Shown here: positions 27,462 to 35,978 of the stretch, one piece after another | How positions within the stretch are numbered: position 1 is the first letter of the stretch | How the letters are laid out: each line of letters starts with the position of its first letter | Assembly: GCA_014268975.2 (NCBI GenBank) | Contig: CP077096.1 | Coordinates: 4,253,501 to 4,317,500 of the forward strand | DNA from: Pseudomonas wayambapalatensis | Lineage (GTDB): Bacteria > Pseudomonadota > Gammaproteobacteria > Pseudomonadales > Pseudomonadaceae | Length of the DNA: 64,000 nucleotides | Direction of reading: 5' to 3' | Notes under the pieces: generated by a model | Told to the model about the DNA's origin: nothing | The model's database searches: none | What the model saw: the letters and a program-made list of their open reading frames with translations, nothing else | Made by a program: the position numbers and the translations under genes

Positions 27462-28232
27462 GTGTCGCTCCTTCAAGGCAAGCGCGGTGATAGGGGGTTC
27501 GAGTAGTTGCAGGCGTAGTCCGTCGCGCTGCACACGGGCCTGCCACTGGTCGTCCAGGTGCAGGCGCAGATGATCGTTCGACCAGGGGTCGAGCATGACC
27601 ACATCGCCCGGCAGCAGGCTGCGCAGCTCGGCCAGGCTGAGCCAGGCTTCGCCGCCGTCGACGCCCAGCGTCAGCGCCAGGCCACCGAGGTCGTGGGGCA
27701 TGGGGGTGGCATGCTGTTCCAGCAATAGGGCGATCTCGGCCCAGGTTGCGGCATCGCAGCGCAATTGCACCGCCAGCGCGCTGTCACCCAGGTGCACCGC
27801 CAGGTCAAGGCTCAGCGGCGCCAGCTCGACGCACTGCGCGAGCGCGCGGTCGAGCACGCGGATGGGCTGCGCGAACAACTGCTCCAGCGGCGCGATCAGC
27901 GTCAGCAGCGCCTGCTCCAGCAACAGCGCCGCGGGCAGGCTCGGCAGCACCAGCCCCTCGGGCAAGCCGAGCAGATCGAGGGCACGGGCCGGCACGAGCA
28001 GCTGCACGGGCGAGTCGCCCAGCGACAGCCACAACTCAAGCTGGGGTTCATCCATCGCCACACCACTCGACGCCCAGGCGACACTCAGCGGCTCCCCGCC
28101 CAACTGCCCCTGCCAGGGCTGGCGCGGCCGATGCAGGCGCTGGTGCAGGGCTTGCCAATGCGGGTCAAGGCGCTCCAGGCTGCGCTCGAAGGCCAGCGCG
28201 TCGGCGGGCACCTCGGTGGTCTGCAGGGTCAA
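27204..28232 (-). CDS. sctQ: T3SS cytoplasmic ring (sorting platform) protein SctQ
   Basis: 342 residues. The N-terminal two-thirds is variable and leucine-rich; the C-terminus is a SpoA/SurfacE domain (VELSLAQLRELGVGSVLELA, DLMINGRRVGQGQLVKIGDG, LGVRLL). It joins SctK, SctL and SctN in the sorting platform. Starts overlapping the sctO stop by 4 nt. An internal start likely produces a separate C-terminal form (see the entry at 27204-27461). Confidence 0.88.
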   Translation of the reverse strand: MTLQTTEVPADALAFERSLERLDPHWQALHQRLHRPRQPWQGQLGGEPLSVAWASSGVAMDEPQLELWLSLGDSPVQLLVPARALDLLGLPEGLVLPSLPAALLLEQALLTLIAPLEQLFAQPIRVLDRALAQCVELAPLSLDLAVHLGDSALAVQLRCDAATWAEIALLLEQHATPMPHDLGGLALTLGVDGGEAWLSLAELRSLLPGDVVMLDPWSNDHLRLHLDDQWQARVQRDGLRLQLLEPPITALALKERHMSEQGTGPSLDSSLDELQLKLVCQVGSVELSLAQLRELGVGSVLELAPRMHEGVDLMINGRRVGQGQLVKIGDGLGVRLLSFAAS

Positions 28233-28702
28233 GGCGTGAGATCCAGCAAGGGGGCAAACAGGTCTTCGCCTTCATCCTGCGCTTCCACGACGCGGCGCTC
28301 GCCCAAGGCGTGGCCTTCGACCAGGGAATCCCAGGCATCGGCCTGGCGCTGGCGAGCGACATGGGCCTGACGCAGGCTCTCCTGGGTCTGCTCCTGCTGC
28401 TGGTGATAGTCGTGGGCCTCGTCCAGATTACCCAGCAGCGTCTCCTGTTCGTCCTCCAGCTCCGACAGGTGCACTTGCGCGGCAAGCCAGGCCTTAACCG
28501 ACAGCCCCTCGCTGAAGCGACCGTAGAGTTTTTCCGCCTCGAGCGCAGAGGTTTCCCGCGCCAGGCACAGCCGCTGGCGGGCGTCGTCGAGGGCCGCATG
28601 GGTTTGGCGACAGAGCTGGCGCTGCGCGGCCAGTTGCGCCGACGCCCGTTGTTCACGCAATTGGCGCAGGGTCTGCAGGCTTTTCAGTTCGTGACTCTTC
28701 AT
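28229..28702 (-). CDS. sctO: T3SS stalk protein SctO (coiled coil)
   Basis: 157 residues, nearly all charged coiled coil (LKSLQTLRQLREQRASAQLA near the start). Position directly after sctN and before sctQ, and length, match YscO/y4yJ-type central stalk proteins that link the ATPase to the export gate. GAGGAG precedes the ATG. Confidence 0.75.
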   Translation of the reverse strand: MKSHELKSLQTLRQLREQRASAQLAAQRQLCRQTHAALDDARQRLCLARETSALEAEKLYGRFSEGLSVKAWLAAQVHLSELEDEQETLLGNLDEAHDYHQQQEQTQESLRQAHVARQRQADAWDSLVEGHALGERRVVEAQDEGEDLFAPLLDLTP

Positions 28703-28715
28703 GGGCGCTCCTCAT

Positions 28716-30038
28716 TCATGCCAGCACCTTGCGCATGTGATCCAGGGTTTGTCGGGCGCCGCTCGGCTCCGCCGCCGACTGGCGCAGGAAAGCTTCGATC
28801 GCGGCGTGGCGGGCGATCGCTTCGTCCGCCAGTGGGTCGCTGCCGGCGGCGTATTCACCGATGCGGATCAGCATTTCGATATCGTTGCGCCGCGCCATCA
28901 GCTCGCGCATGCGCATGGCCAGCTGGCGTTGCTCAGGGCTGGCGACCTGCTCCATCAGGCGGCTGCGGCTGCGCAGCACATCGATGGCGGGAAAATGGTT
29001 GCGCTGGGCAAGCTCGGCGCTGAGCACCACATGGCCGTCGAGAATCGAGCGCGCCTCCTCGGCCACCGGATCGGTCGCCGCGTCGCCTTCGGTGAGCACC
29101 GTGTAAAGCGCCGTGATGCTGCCCCGGGCTGCGGGGCCGGCACGCTCCAGCAGGCGCGGCAGGGCCGAGAAGAACGACGGCGGATAACCGCGACGGGTCG
29201 GCGGCTCGCCCACCGCCAGGCCGATCTCGCGCTGGGCGCGGGCGAAGCGGGTCAGGCTGTCCATCAGCAGCAGCACGTTGCGGCCCTGGTCGCGGTGATA
29301 CTCGGCCAGCACCGTCGCCACATAGGCGGCGCGGGCACGCTCGGCGGCCGGCCGGTCGGAAGTGGCGACCACCGCCACGGTGCGCGCGCGGGCCTGGGCA
29401 TCGAGCTGCACGTCGAGCAGCTCGCGCACTTCGCGGCCACGCTCGCCGATCAGGCCGATCACCACCACGTCGGCATCGGTGTTGCGCACCATGCTGGCGA
29501 GCAGCGACGACTTGCCCACCCCCGGCTCACCGAACAGGCCCATGCGCTGGCCACGGCCAAGGGTCAGCAGCCCGTCGATGGCGCGAACCCCCACCGACAA
29601 CGGCTCGACGATCACCTGCCGGGCGAAGGGTTCAGGCGGCTCGGCCTGCAGCGGATAACGGCGCATCGGCCCCAGCGGCGGCTGGCGATCACCATCGAGG
29701 TAATCGCCCATGGGGCTGATGACCCGCCCCAACTGGCCATCGCCCACGCTCACCCCCAGCGCCTCGCCGGTGGCCGTGATCTCGGTGCGCGTCGACAAGC
29801 CTTCGAGCGAGCCGATCGGCGAGAGAATCGCCTCGTCGCCATCGAAACCGATGACCTCTGCCGCCAGGGCGCGACCACTGGACGGGTCGTGCAGGCGGCA
29901 CAGCTCGCCGATGCGCACCCCGGCGACGCTGGCACGCAGCAACACACCACGAATGCTGCGGATGGTGCCCTTCATCGGCCGTGGCCGGGCATCCCCCAGG
30001 CGCGCGTGCAGGCGCGGCAACAACGCTTGCAAGCTCAC
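28716..30038 (-). CDS. sctN: T3SS ATPase SctN
   Basis: 440 residues, F1-type alpha/beta-like ATPase. Walker A is GEPGVGKSS (170-178), followed by IGERGREVRELL, the Walker B segment LLLMDSLTRFARAQRE and the EPPTRRGYPPSFFSALPRLLE motif of export ATPases. Its ATG overlaps the sctL stop by 4 nt. It dissociates chaperones and helps drive export. Confidence 0.94.
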   Translation of the reverse strand: MSLQALLPRLHARLGDARPRPMKGTIRSIRGVLLRASVAGVRIGELCRLHDPSSGRALAAEVIGFDGDEAILSPIGSLEGLSTRTEITATGEALGVSVGDGQLGRVISPMGDYLDGDRQPPLGPMRRYPLQAEPPEPFARQVIVEPLSVGVRAIDGLLTLGRGQRMGLFGEPGVGKSSLLASMVRNTDADVVVIGLIGERGREVRELLDVQLDAQARARTVAVVATSDRPAAERARAAYVATVLAEYHRDQGRNVLLLMDSLTRFARAQREIGLAVGEPPTRRGYPPSFFSALPRLLERAGPAARGSITALYTVLTEGDAATDPVAEEARSILDGHVVLSAELAQRNHFPAIDVLRSRSRLMEQVASPEQRQLAMRMRELMARRNDIEMLIRIGEYAAGSDPLADEAIARHAAIEAFLRQSAAEPSGARQTLDHMRKVLA

Positions 30039-30625
30039 GGTGTCACCTCGGCGAACGGCAACAGGCTACGGCGCAGCGCCTGCAACTGGGCGTCCAGCCC
30101 CAGCTCCACCGAGCCGACCGGGCTGCTCAGGCGAGCCTGACCGGGCTGCAATTGATCATCGGACTCCACGGCGATCGTCGCCAGGCCATCCGTTTCGCCG
30201 TGCATGCGGCGGCGCACAGCCTCGACCTCCAGGCGCGGCACGAATAGCGTCAGCGCCTGGTCCTGGCGAAACGCAACCAGCGCCTTGCGTGTGCACAGCA
30301 CGATGCGCTCGGCGTCCCCCAGGCTCTCCAGCACTTCGCGGGCAATGCCCAGGGCTAAGTCGGCCAGGCTGTTTTCCAGCCCCGCCAGGTAGGCCTCGAC
30401 CTTGGCGGCAGTGTCGGCCAGCAATTCGCTGACTGCCTCGGCGCCCTTGGCGCGGCCGAGTTCAAAACCCTCGGCGCGGGCCTGCTCCAGCCAGCGCGCG
30501 CTGTCTTCACGGATACGTTCGGCCTCATCGCGGGCGGCCTGCAGGTAATCGCGTCCATCGGTCCAGGCCTGGACCTCGGCGGCACGCAGAATGCGCGACG
30601 CCGGACGGCTGGGCAGCTGACTCAT
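30035..30625 (-). CDS. sctL: T3SS stator protein SctL
   Basis: 196 residues from the ATG overlapping the sctK stop. A basic N-terminus leads to a long helix (DEAERIREDSARWLEQARAE) and a C-terminal FliH/SctL-like domain; nolV in rhizobia has the same place. It is expected to bind SctN and SctQ. Confidence 0.82.
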   Translation of the reverse strand: MSQLPSRPASRILRAAEVQAWTDGRDYLQAARDEAERIREDSARWLEQARAEGFELGRAKGAEAVSELLADTAAKVEAYLAGLENSLADLALGIAREVLESLGDAERIVLCTRKALVAFRQDQALTLFVPRLEVEAVRRRMHGETDGLATIAVESDDQLQPGQARLSSPVGSVELGLDAQLQALRRSLLPFAEVTP

Positions 30626-31248
30626 TGCACGCTCTCCCGGTTCTCGGACAACGGCATCAGCAAGGCGGCGACCCGACGCACGATGCCAGGGTCGGCCAAC
30701 GATGCCGAACCTTCCGCCACAGGCATCGGCAGGCGCAATTGCAGCCAATCGCGGAGGTCGGCGGGCTGCTCGTCGAACCAGGCCTGCACACAGCGCGCAC
30801 CGTCGTGATCGATGGCGGTCAGCAGGTCGTCAGGCTGGCGCAACAGGTCCATTGCCCCGCCCCATTGGCGGTGAGCAATGGCCAGGCCGAAGACCTCATG
30901 CCCAAGACCCTGACGCAGGTGCTCGACCACCTCGCGACGGATTTCCCGGCCTAAGGTCGCACCGTGCCAGATGGCCCCACACAGGCGCGGCAAACGGGCG
31001 AAATCCTGCGGCGCCAGCAGCAATACCGGCAGGTCCTGTTCGGTCGGTTGCGACACCTGATCCAACGGCTGCAACTGGAAGTGCGCCAGCATCAGCGCCT
31101 GCAGGCGCGCGTGGAAACGCGGCGACTGGATCAATGCCTGGATCTGCGCACCGGCGACGTTCTCGGCGAAACAGCGGCGCAGGTGGCGCCGGTCGACAAA
31201 GGCCAGAGGCTGCCCCAGCAGGGCCTGCCATTGGGGCATCAGGCTCAT
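30622..31248 (-). CDS. sctK: T3SS sorting-platform protein SctK (NolU-like)
   Basis: 208 residues between sctJ and sctL, overlapping each by 4 nt, exactly the position of rhizobial nolU. Hydrophilic with moderate helical content; LCGAIWHGATLGREIRREVV is the most recognisable NolU/SctK-like segment. Assignment rests mostly on position and size. Confidence 0.7.
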   Translation of the reverse strand: MSLMPQWQALLGQPLAFVDRRHLRRCFAENVAGAQIQALIQSPRFHARLQALMLAHFQLQPLDQVSQPTEQDLPVLLLAPQDFARLPRLCGAIWHGATLGREIRREVVEHLRQGLGHEVFGLAIAHRQWGGAMDLLRQPDDLLTAIDHDGARCVQAWFDEQPADLRDWLQLRLPMPVAEGSASLADPGIVRRVAALLMPLSENRESVQ

Positions 31249-32027
31249 GGCGCCTCCGACAGGCTGTACAGCGCACGACCACGACGCTGCTGCCAGTGTC
31301 GCCAGCCCAACAGCCCGGCGAGGGCCAGCGCCACCAGCAGGCTGCCACCGAGCAGCAGACGCGCGCGGGACGCATCTTGCTCTAGCATCCAGATGCCCAT
31401 CACGCTGACCAGGCGCGGCTGGCCGTCGGCTTCGCTCCTGGGGGCCGCAGCCTTGATCGCAGTCACCGACACACCGTCATAGCTGAGCCCGGAAATGCCG
31501 TTGGCGACCAGAGTCTTGATCTGCGGGATCAGCGGATTGATGTCGGTGTTGGCGTCATAGCGCACCAGCACCGAGGCCGACGACGGGGAAATCACCCGCT
31601 TGAGCAAGTCGTTGTCCGGCAGCACCACATGTACCCGCGCCGAGACGACGCCGTCGATCTGCGAGACGCTGTGCGACAGCTCTTCGCTCAGGGCGTAGAC
31701 CATCTGCGCACGCTCCTGCACCGGCGAGGACACCAGGCCATTGCTCTTGAACACTTCGCCCAGGTTGGAGAACGACTGCCCCGGCAGCCCGGCCTCGTCG
31801 AGGCGGGCCATGGCGTCGGCAAAGCGACGCTCGTCCACCACGATCTTCATCTGGCCGTTGTCCTGGACCTTGCGCGAGGCCGGGATGCCATCGCGCAGCA
31901 ACACCGCGAGCATGGCATTGGCCTCGCGCTCGCTGAGGTTGCTGTACAAGTCCATGTCACAGGCCTGCAACAGGCTGGCCAGGGCGACGACGATCAGCAC
32001 ACGCAGGGCTCGCCAACGACGGGTCAT
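31245..32027 (-). CDS. sctJ: T3SS inner-ring lipoprotein SctJ
   Basis: 260 residues from the ATG at 32027, giving a signal peptide with a lipobox LLQAC (Cys23). Ring-building domains include YSNLSEREANAMLAVLLRDG and the family segment VVSARVHVVLP. A C-terminal transmembrane helix (LLLGGSLLVALALAGLLGW) anchors it. It matches YscJ/NolT and forms the inner-membrane ring with SctD. Confidence 0.92.
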   Translation of the reverse strand: MTRRWRALRVLIVVALASLLQACDMDLYSNLSEREANAMLAVLLRDGIPASRKVQDNGQMKIVVDERRFADAMARLDEAGLPGQSFSNLGEVFKSNGLVSSPVQERAQMVYALSEELSHSVSQIDGVVSARVHVVLPDNDLLKRVISPSSASVLVRYDANTDINPLIPQIKTLVANGISGLSYDGVSVTAIKAAAPRSEADGQPRLVSVMGIWMLEQDASRARLLLGGSLLVALALAGLLGWRHWQQRRGRALYSLSEAP

Positions 32028-32031
32028 CGAT

Positions 32032-32466
32032 TCATTGTCCTTTGAGCAGGGTGTTGGCGGAGCCGGAAACCTGGGTCGCACCACGCACCACCATCTGGGT
32101 TTCGATGGAGTAGTCGAACATCCGCCCGAGGGACTCGACGATGTTCGCGACCTGGGTCTCTCCGACCTTGGGCGCGCCCTCGGCGCCCGGCGCCATGAAC
32201 GGCGACGAGCCCACGGCCGGGCTCGACGATGGCATCGCTGGGCCGCCATGGCTAAGCAACTCGGCCCGAGCGCTGAAGGTGCGCGAACGGTCGATGAAAC
32301 CATCCAGGCGCTGCATCAGGCTCTCACCGATCTGGTGAGGACTGGCACCTTCAGGCATGCCCTTGGCGCTGTTGGCCATGTGTTCGAAGAGGTTCTGGGA
32401 GGCACCAAGCCCCCCTTGTCCTCCTGACGGCGGCAGTGCCGCCGTAGTCGCAAGACTGGCTGTCAT
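32032..32466 (-). CDS. sctI: T3SS inner rod protein SctI (NolB-like)
   Basis: 144 residues. The N-terminal portion is flexible, Ala/Gly/Ser/Pro-rich. The C-terminal segment (VESLGRMFDYSIETQMVVR, then SGSANTLLKGQ) shows the hydrophobic pattern and terminal leucine-lysine of YscI/PrgJ inner-rod proteins. Position next to sctJ matches nolB in rhizobia. Confidence 0.75.
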   Translation of the reverse strand: MTASLATTAALPPSGGQGGLGASQNLFEHMANSAKGMPEGASPHQIGESLMQRLDGFIDRSRTFSARAELLSHGGPAMPSSSPAVGSSPFMAPGAEGAPKVGETQVANIVESLGRMFDYSIETQMVVRGATQVSGSANTLLKGQ

Positions 32467-32472
32467 GGCCGC

Positions 32473-32688
32473 TTACTCATCGTCGTCCGAGGACTGGGCT
32501 TCGTTCAGCATTTCCTGCGCCTTGGGCATGATGATGAACTGCCCGCCGATCATCACGGCCTGGTTCACCAGCGCCTCCTGGAAGCTTGGATCGTCAGAGG
32601 CGTCCTGGGATTTGCCGAGCGCAGCATCGAAGCGCGCTTCAGCGCTGCTCGGGGTGCTGCCGGGGGTATCGATCGGGGTAACGGCCAT
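32473..32688 (-). CDS. Small T3SS-associated protein, candidate needle or secreted component
   Basis: 71 residues starting MAVTPIDTPGSTPSSAEARF, with a central hydrophobic helix (EALVNQAVMIGGQFIIMP) and an acidic tail (SSDDDE). CAGGAG precedes its ATG. It sits between sctC1 and sctI, where small secreted building blocks are commonly encoded. I cannot assign it firmly to SctF; length fits but the usual needle C-terminal pattern is not clear. Confidence 0.55.
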   Translation of the reverse strand: MAVTPIDTPGSTPSSAEARFDAALGKSQDASDDPSFQEALVNQAVMIGGQFIIMPKAQEMLNEAQSSDDDE

Positions 32689-32710
32689 GGGGCTTCTCCT
32701 GGTTGGTTTT

Positions 32711-33289
32711 TCAGTGATCGCTGACGCTGGCGCCGCGGAACACCCGGATACCCCGGGAGGCTGCGGACGTCGCGACGGGTTGGGGTCGGTTGTCGAGGTG
32801 CTGCTGGATCATGTTCAGGTAGGCGGGCGGTCCGGACACCAGCAGCTCGTCGCGGTCGGCGCCAGGGCGTTGCGACAACTGGCGGCCGTACACATCGAGG
32901 CTTTGCAGGTAGTCGCGCAACTGCTCCAGGTCCAACCCGGGCTGGCGACGGAACAAGCGCGTGGCCACTTCATCGTTGCTATTGATGTAGAGCACGTTGC
33001 CGTCGTAGTACCAACCCAGCGCGTTGCTGTCGCACAGCTGGGTGAGGAATTCGCCGGCAGTGCTGCTGCGCAGTGGGCTGCGAGCCTTGCCGCGGACCTT
33101 GTCGGACACCACCACGACCTGCTCCAGGTTCTGCCCGAACTCGCTCAGGGCGCCGCGCAGGTCCTGGTCGACCAGGGCGTAGGCATAGGGTTGGGCGAAC
33201 CAGGCGGGGTCACCCTTGCCTTCATCGCTGCGCGCAGGCAACGACAGCACGACCAGCAACAAACCGATGAGCCAGAGCGAGTTACGCAT
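32711..33289 (-). CDS. sctC1: N-terminal secretin half, SctC1/RhcC1-like
   Basis: 192 residues from the ATG at 33289 (GAGGTGA upstream), with a signal peptide (MRNSLWLIGLLLVVLSLPAR). It contains only N-domains: YALVDQDLRGALSEFGQNLE followed by LCDSNALGWYYDGNVLYINS, as at the N-terminus of SctC proteins. There is no secretin domain. Rhizobial and P. syringae T3SS-2 systems have the same split arrangement. It heads the sctC1-I-J-K-L-N-O-Q-R-S-T-U operon. Confidence 0.8.
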   Translation of the reverse strand: MRNSLWLIGLLLVVLSLPARSDEGKGDPAWFAQPYAYALVDQDLRGALSEFGQNLEQVVVVSDKVRGKARSPLRSSTAGEFLTQLCDSNALGWYYDGNVLYINSNDEVATRLFRRQPGLDLEQLRDYLQSLDVYGRQLSQRPGADRDELLVSGPPAYLNMIQQHLDNRPQPVATSAASRGIRVFRGASVSDH

Positions 33290-33319
33290 GTGCAATCACC
33301 TCTTTGGCAGAGGTCACAG

Positions 33320-33354
33320 GTGTGAAATCGTATGAAGCGCAGTCGAATTCACAC
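33320..33354. promoter_or_regulatory. Candidate operator between sctC1 operon and divergent TPR gene
   Basis: GTGTGAA (33320-33326) and TTCACAC (33348-33354) form a perfect 7-bp inverted repeat. Within it TGAA at 33323 recurs at 33333, ten bp later; the same 10-bp TGAA spacing is found at 40168 and 47981. Located in the 112-bp divergent promoter region. Confidence 0.45.
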
Positions 33355-33401
33355 ATCAAGTCGCTAGAATGGCCACTCAGTCGTCCGCTCGAGTCCTTTC
33401 C

Positions 33402-34187
33402 ATGCCCAAGCGTTTGCCGTCCACCCTGCTTCTGATCGCCAGCACCTTGCTCGGTGCCTGCACCAGCCAGCCACACAGTGCCGACGATGGCTACGATCGC
33501 CTCATGCACCTGGCGGGCGATCTGCAGCAGCGCGGCGATACCGCCTCGGCTGCTGCGCTCTACCAGAATGCCGCGCAGCAACCTGGGCGCCATCCCGAAG
33601 CCTGGCAGAAGCTGGGCGACACCACGCTGGCCGCGGGCGATGCGCGCGCGGCCGAGCGGGCCTACCAGCAGGCGCTTGAACTGCAGCCGGACAACCTCGA
33701 CGCCCTGCTGGGGCTGGGCAGCGCCCAACTGCGCCAGGGCAAGTTGGAGCGTGCGGTCACGTCCCTGAGCCAGGCGGCCGAACGTGGCAACCGCGCCGAT
33801 GCCTGGAACCGTCTGGGCATCGCGCAGATCCTGCGCGGCCAGGCCGTTGCCGCCCAAGGTGCATTCGCCAAGAGCGTGGCGCTGGCACCGAACGACCTCG
33901 ACACCCGCTGCAACCTGGCCCTGGCCTACGCCCTGGGCGGTCAGGCGCAACGGGCCCTGGACACCGTGCGCGTGGTCGGCCAGTCGCCCCGTGCTCTGCC
34001 CCGGCACCAGCGCAACGAACTGCTGGTCACCGTACTGGCCGGCCGCGAGCAGGATGTCGCCGGCCTGCCCCTGGACGATCTCTCCGCCAGCGAACGCCAG
34101 ACGCTGCTCAACGAAGCCCGGCGCATCAAGGCGATCCCGGATGCCCAGGCCCAGGCCCGCGAGCTGGGCCTGGTGGACGGTCGCTAG
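33402..34187 (+). CDS. TadD-like TPR lipoprotein
   Basis: 261 residues, start at 33402 chosen because it begins a lipoprotein signal (MPKRLPSTLLLIASTLLGAC, Cys20); an upstream ATG at 33369 adds 11 residues. At least three TPRs follow (DTASAAALYQNA, ARAAERAYQQALELQPDNLD, AQGAFAKSVALAPNDLDTRC). It resembles TadD, the outer-membrane pilotin-like lipoprotein of Tad pili. It is the only plus-strand gene inside the T3SS cluster, convergent with the CpaD-like gene. Confidence 0.7.
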   Translation: MPKRLPSTLLLIASTLLGACTSQPHSADDGYDRLMHLAGDLQQRGDTASAAALYQNAAQQPGRHPEAWQKLGDTTLAAGDARAAERAYQQALELQPDNLDALLGLGSAQLRQGKLERAVTSLSQAAERGNRADAWNRLGIAQILRGQAVAAQGAFAKSVALAPNDLDTRCNLALAYALGGQAQRALDTVRVVGQSPRALPRHQRNELLVTVLAGREQDVAGLPLDDLSASERQTLLNEARRIKAIPDAQAQARELGLVDGR

Positions 34188-34207
34188 CACCTGCACATGC
34201 GCGCGTT

Positions 34208-34642
34208 TCATTGCTTCTCCTGGCGATCGGCGCGCGCTTGCTGTTCATCCTGGCGTCGACGCAGCTCGGCGCGATCGTAACCCTCGATATAGACCTGCGC
34301 GGCGCGTCCCACGGGCGCCGCCATGGTCGGGCCGGTCGGCCGCCCCTGGGCCAGGTCGTCCGGCTGCTCGACCATGCGCATCAGCGTGAGGTTGTTGGCG
34401 CAGCCCGGCGGCAGCAGCGGCACGAAGTCCTCATCGAGGCCGAAATCATCCTTGCTCGCCGGTTTCAGGCATTCCACCGGCAGGATCTCGGTGCTGCCGT
34501 TGGCCAGTGTCTTGTGCTGGAAATCAGGGGAGTAGGTGACCGGCTCCAGGTGTGTCTGGCAGCCAGCCAGCAGTGCCAATGGCAACAGCCAGCAGAGCCC
34601 GGCGGGGGCGCTGATCATCGGCTTGGAAAAGATCGATTTCAT
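34208..34642 (-). CDS. CpaD-like lipoprotein associated with the secretin
   Basis: 144 residues with a lipobox (LLAGC, Cys28) after a hydrophobic signal. The centre reads LPPGCANNLTLMRMVEQPDD, then LAQGRPTGPTMAAPVGRAA, the conserved pattern of CpaD/RcpB proteins of Tad pilus systems. A charged helical tail (RRRQDEQQARADRQ) follows. GGGGGTGA precedes the ATG. It lies 13 nt after the secretin gene and probably helps secretin assembly. Confidence 0.7.
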   Translation of the reverse strand: MKSIFSKPMISAPAGLCWLLPLALLAGCQTHLEPVTYSPDFQHKTLANGSTEILPVECLKPASKDDFGLDEDFVPLLPPGCANNLTLMRMVEQPDDLAQGRPTGPTMAAPVGRAAQVYIEGYDRAELRRRQDEQQARADRQEKQ

Positions 34643-34655
34643 GGTCACCCCCAAG

Positions 34656-35978
34656 TCAGTTCATGTAGAAGCCGAACTTGCCGCCACTGCGTGGCCCCGC
34701 CGAAGCGGTCGCAGGGCCCGGCAGGGCATCGAGGGGGGTGGCCAGGTCGCGCTCGCGGGTCGGCTGGACCAGGTACGGGGTGATCAGGATCACCAGCTCC
34801 GTCTCGTTGCGCTGGAAGCGCTTGGAGCGGAACAGGTTGCCCAGGATCGGCATGTCGCCGAGCATCGGCACCTTGTCCATGTCCTGGCTGCTTTCGCGCT
34901 GGAACAGGCCTGCAATGGCAAAGGTCTGGCCGCTGCCGACCTCGACCCGGGTATCGGCACGCCGCACGCGGAACGACGGCACCCGGTAGCCGTTGACGTC
35001 GGTGGTGTCCGAGCCCATCAGGCTGCTGACCTCGGGGCGCACCTGCAAGGCGATATGGCCGTTGGGCAGCAGCGTCGGGCTGAACAGCAGCGACACACCG
35101 AAAGGCTTGTATTCGATGCCCACCAGGTCACGGTTGACCGGCACCGGCACGGGGATTTCGCCGCCCGCCAGGAAGCTTGCGGTCTGCCCGGTCATGGCGG
35201 TGATGTTCGGCTCGGCGAGGATCTGCAGCACGCCATTGCTCTGCAGGGCTTCAAGCATCGAATCGATGTTCACGTTGCCCGAACTGAGGCCGGCGCTGAT
35301 GACATTCGATGCACCGCTGGCGGCGTCGGCGGCAAGGCGACCACCGGTGATCAAGCCAAAGGAAAAGGTGCCGTTGTTGAACAGTGCGTTCCAGCTCACC
35401 CCGTAGCGCAGCAGCTCGGAACGCGAGACTTCGGCAAAGCGCACGCGGATGTTGACCTGGGCAGAACCGGCATAGGTCGCGGCGTTGACCGCTGGCACCG
35501 GGCTCTGGTTGTCGAGCAGTGCATTGAGGTCACTGGCTTCGCCGACATCCCTGACCAAACCCTTGGCCACCAGCTGATTACCCACGGCGCTGACCTGCGC
35601 GCCGCTGGCCGGATGCAGGTCCTGCAGCGGACGGCTGACGCTCTGGGTGGCGTTGTTCACCGACAGGCTCAAGGCCGCCAATTGCTTGCCCGCGTCGTCA
35701 AGAGCAATCAGGCTGGTCTGCCCCGGCGCCTTGCCGAACACGTAGATCACCCCGTCGGACACCACTTGCAGGTCGGCGATTCCCGGCTCGGCGACCAGCA
35801 CCGACGCCACCGGCGCCTTGAAATGCAGCACCCTGCCCTCGCCCGATGCCAGGTCCAGGCGGCCATGGCTGCCGGCCGCGATCTCATCGGCAGTGGCCAG
35901 GAAGGACAGCAGCAACCCGACCAGGCCGAGCCACAGCCGGTAATGAAGCACAGCGCCAACGCGTGATGAACCGATCAT
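34656..35978 (-). CDS. sctC2: Secretin, Tad CpaC/RcpA-like (SctC2/RhcC2)
   Basis: 440 residues with a signal peptide. The N-domain matches the CpaC/RcpA pattern (GRVLHFKAPVASVLVAEPGI, then VVSDGVIYVFGKAPGQTSLI). A secretin domain follows, with VRVRF-like RIRVRFAEVSRSELLRYG (read as NIRVRFAEVSRSELLRYGVS), GGEIPVPVPV and the C-terminal VPMLGDMPILGNLFRS signature. It lacks the long N-terminal domains of Ysc-type SctC; the split partner is sctC1. Start overlaps the sctV stop by 4 nt. Confidence 0.85.
   Translation of the reverse strand: MIGSSRVGAVLHYRLWLGLVGLLLSFLATADEIAAGSHGRLDLASGEGRVLHFKAPVASVLVAEPGIADLQVVSDGVIYVFGKAPGQTSLIALDDAGKQLAALSLSVNNATQSVSRPLQDLHPASGAQVSAVGNQLVAKGLVRDVGEASDLNALLDNQSPVPAVNAATYAGSAQVNIRVRFAEVSRSELLRYGVSWNALFNNGTFSFGLITGGRLAADAASGASNVISAGLSSGNVNIDSMLEALQSNGVLQILAEPNITAMTGQTASFLAGGEIPVPVPVNRDLVGIEYKPFGVSLLFSPTLLPNGHIALQVRPEVSSLMGSDTTDVNGYRVPSFRVRRADTRVEVGSGQTFAIAGLFQRESSQDMDKVPMLGDMPILGNLFRSKRFQRNETELVILITPYLVQPTRERDLATPLDALPGPATASAGPRSGGKFGFYMN

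Noticed and set aside
33290..33401. Search for a HrpL-type hrp box upstream of T3SS genes
   Set aside because: No GGAACC-N15/16-CCAC pattern was found here, at 40025-40438 or at 47795-48123, so ECF-sigma HrpL control is not supported.
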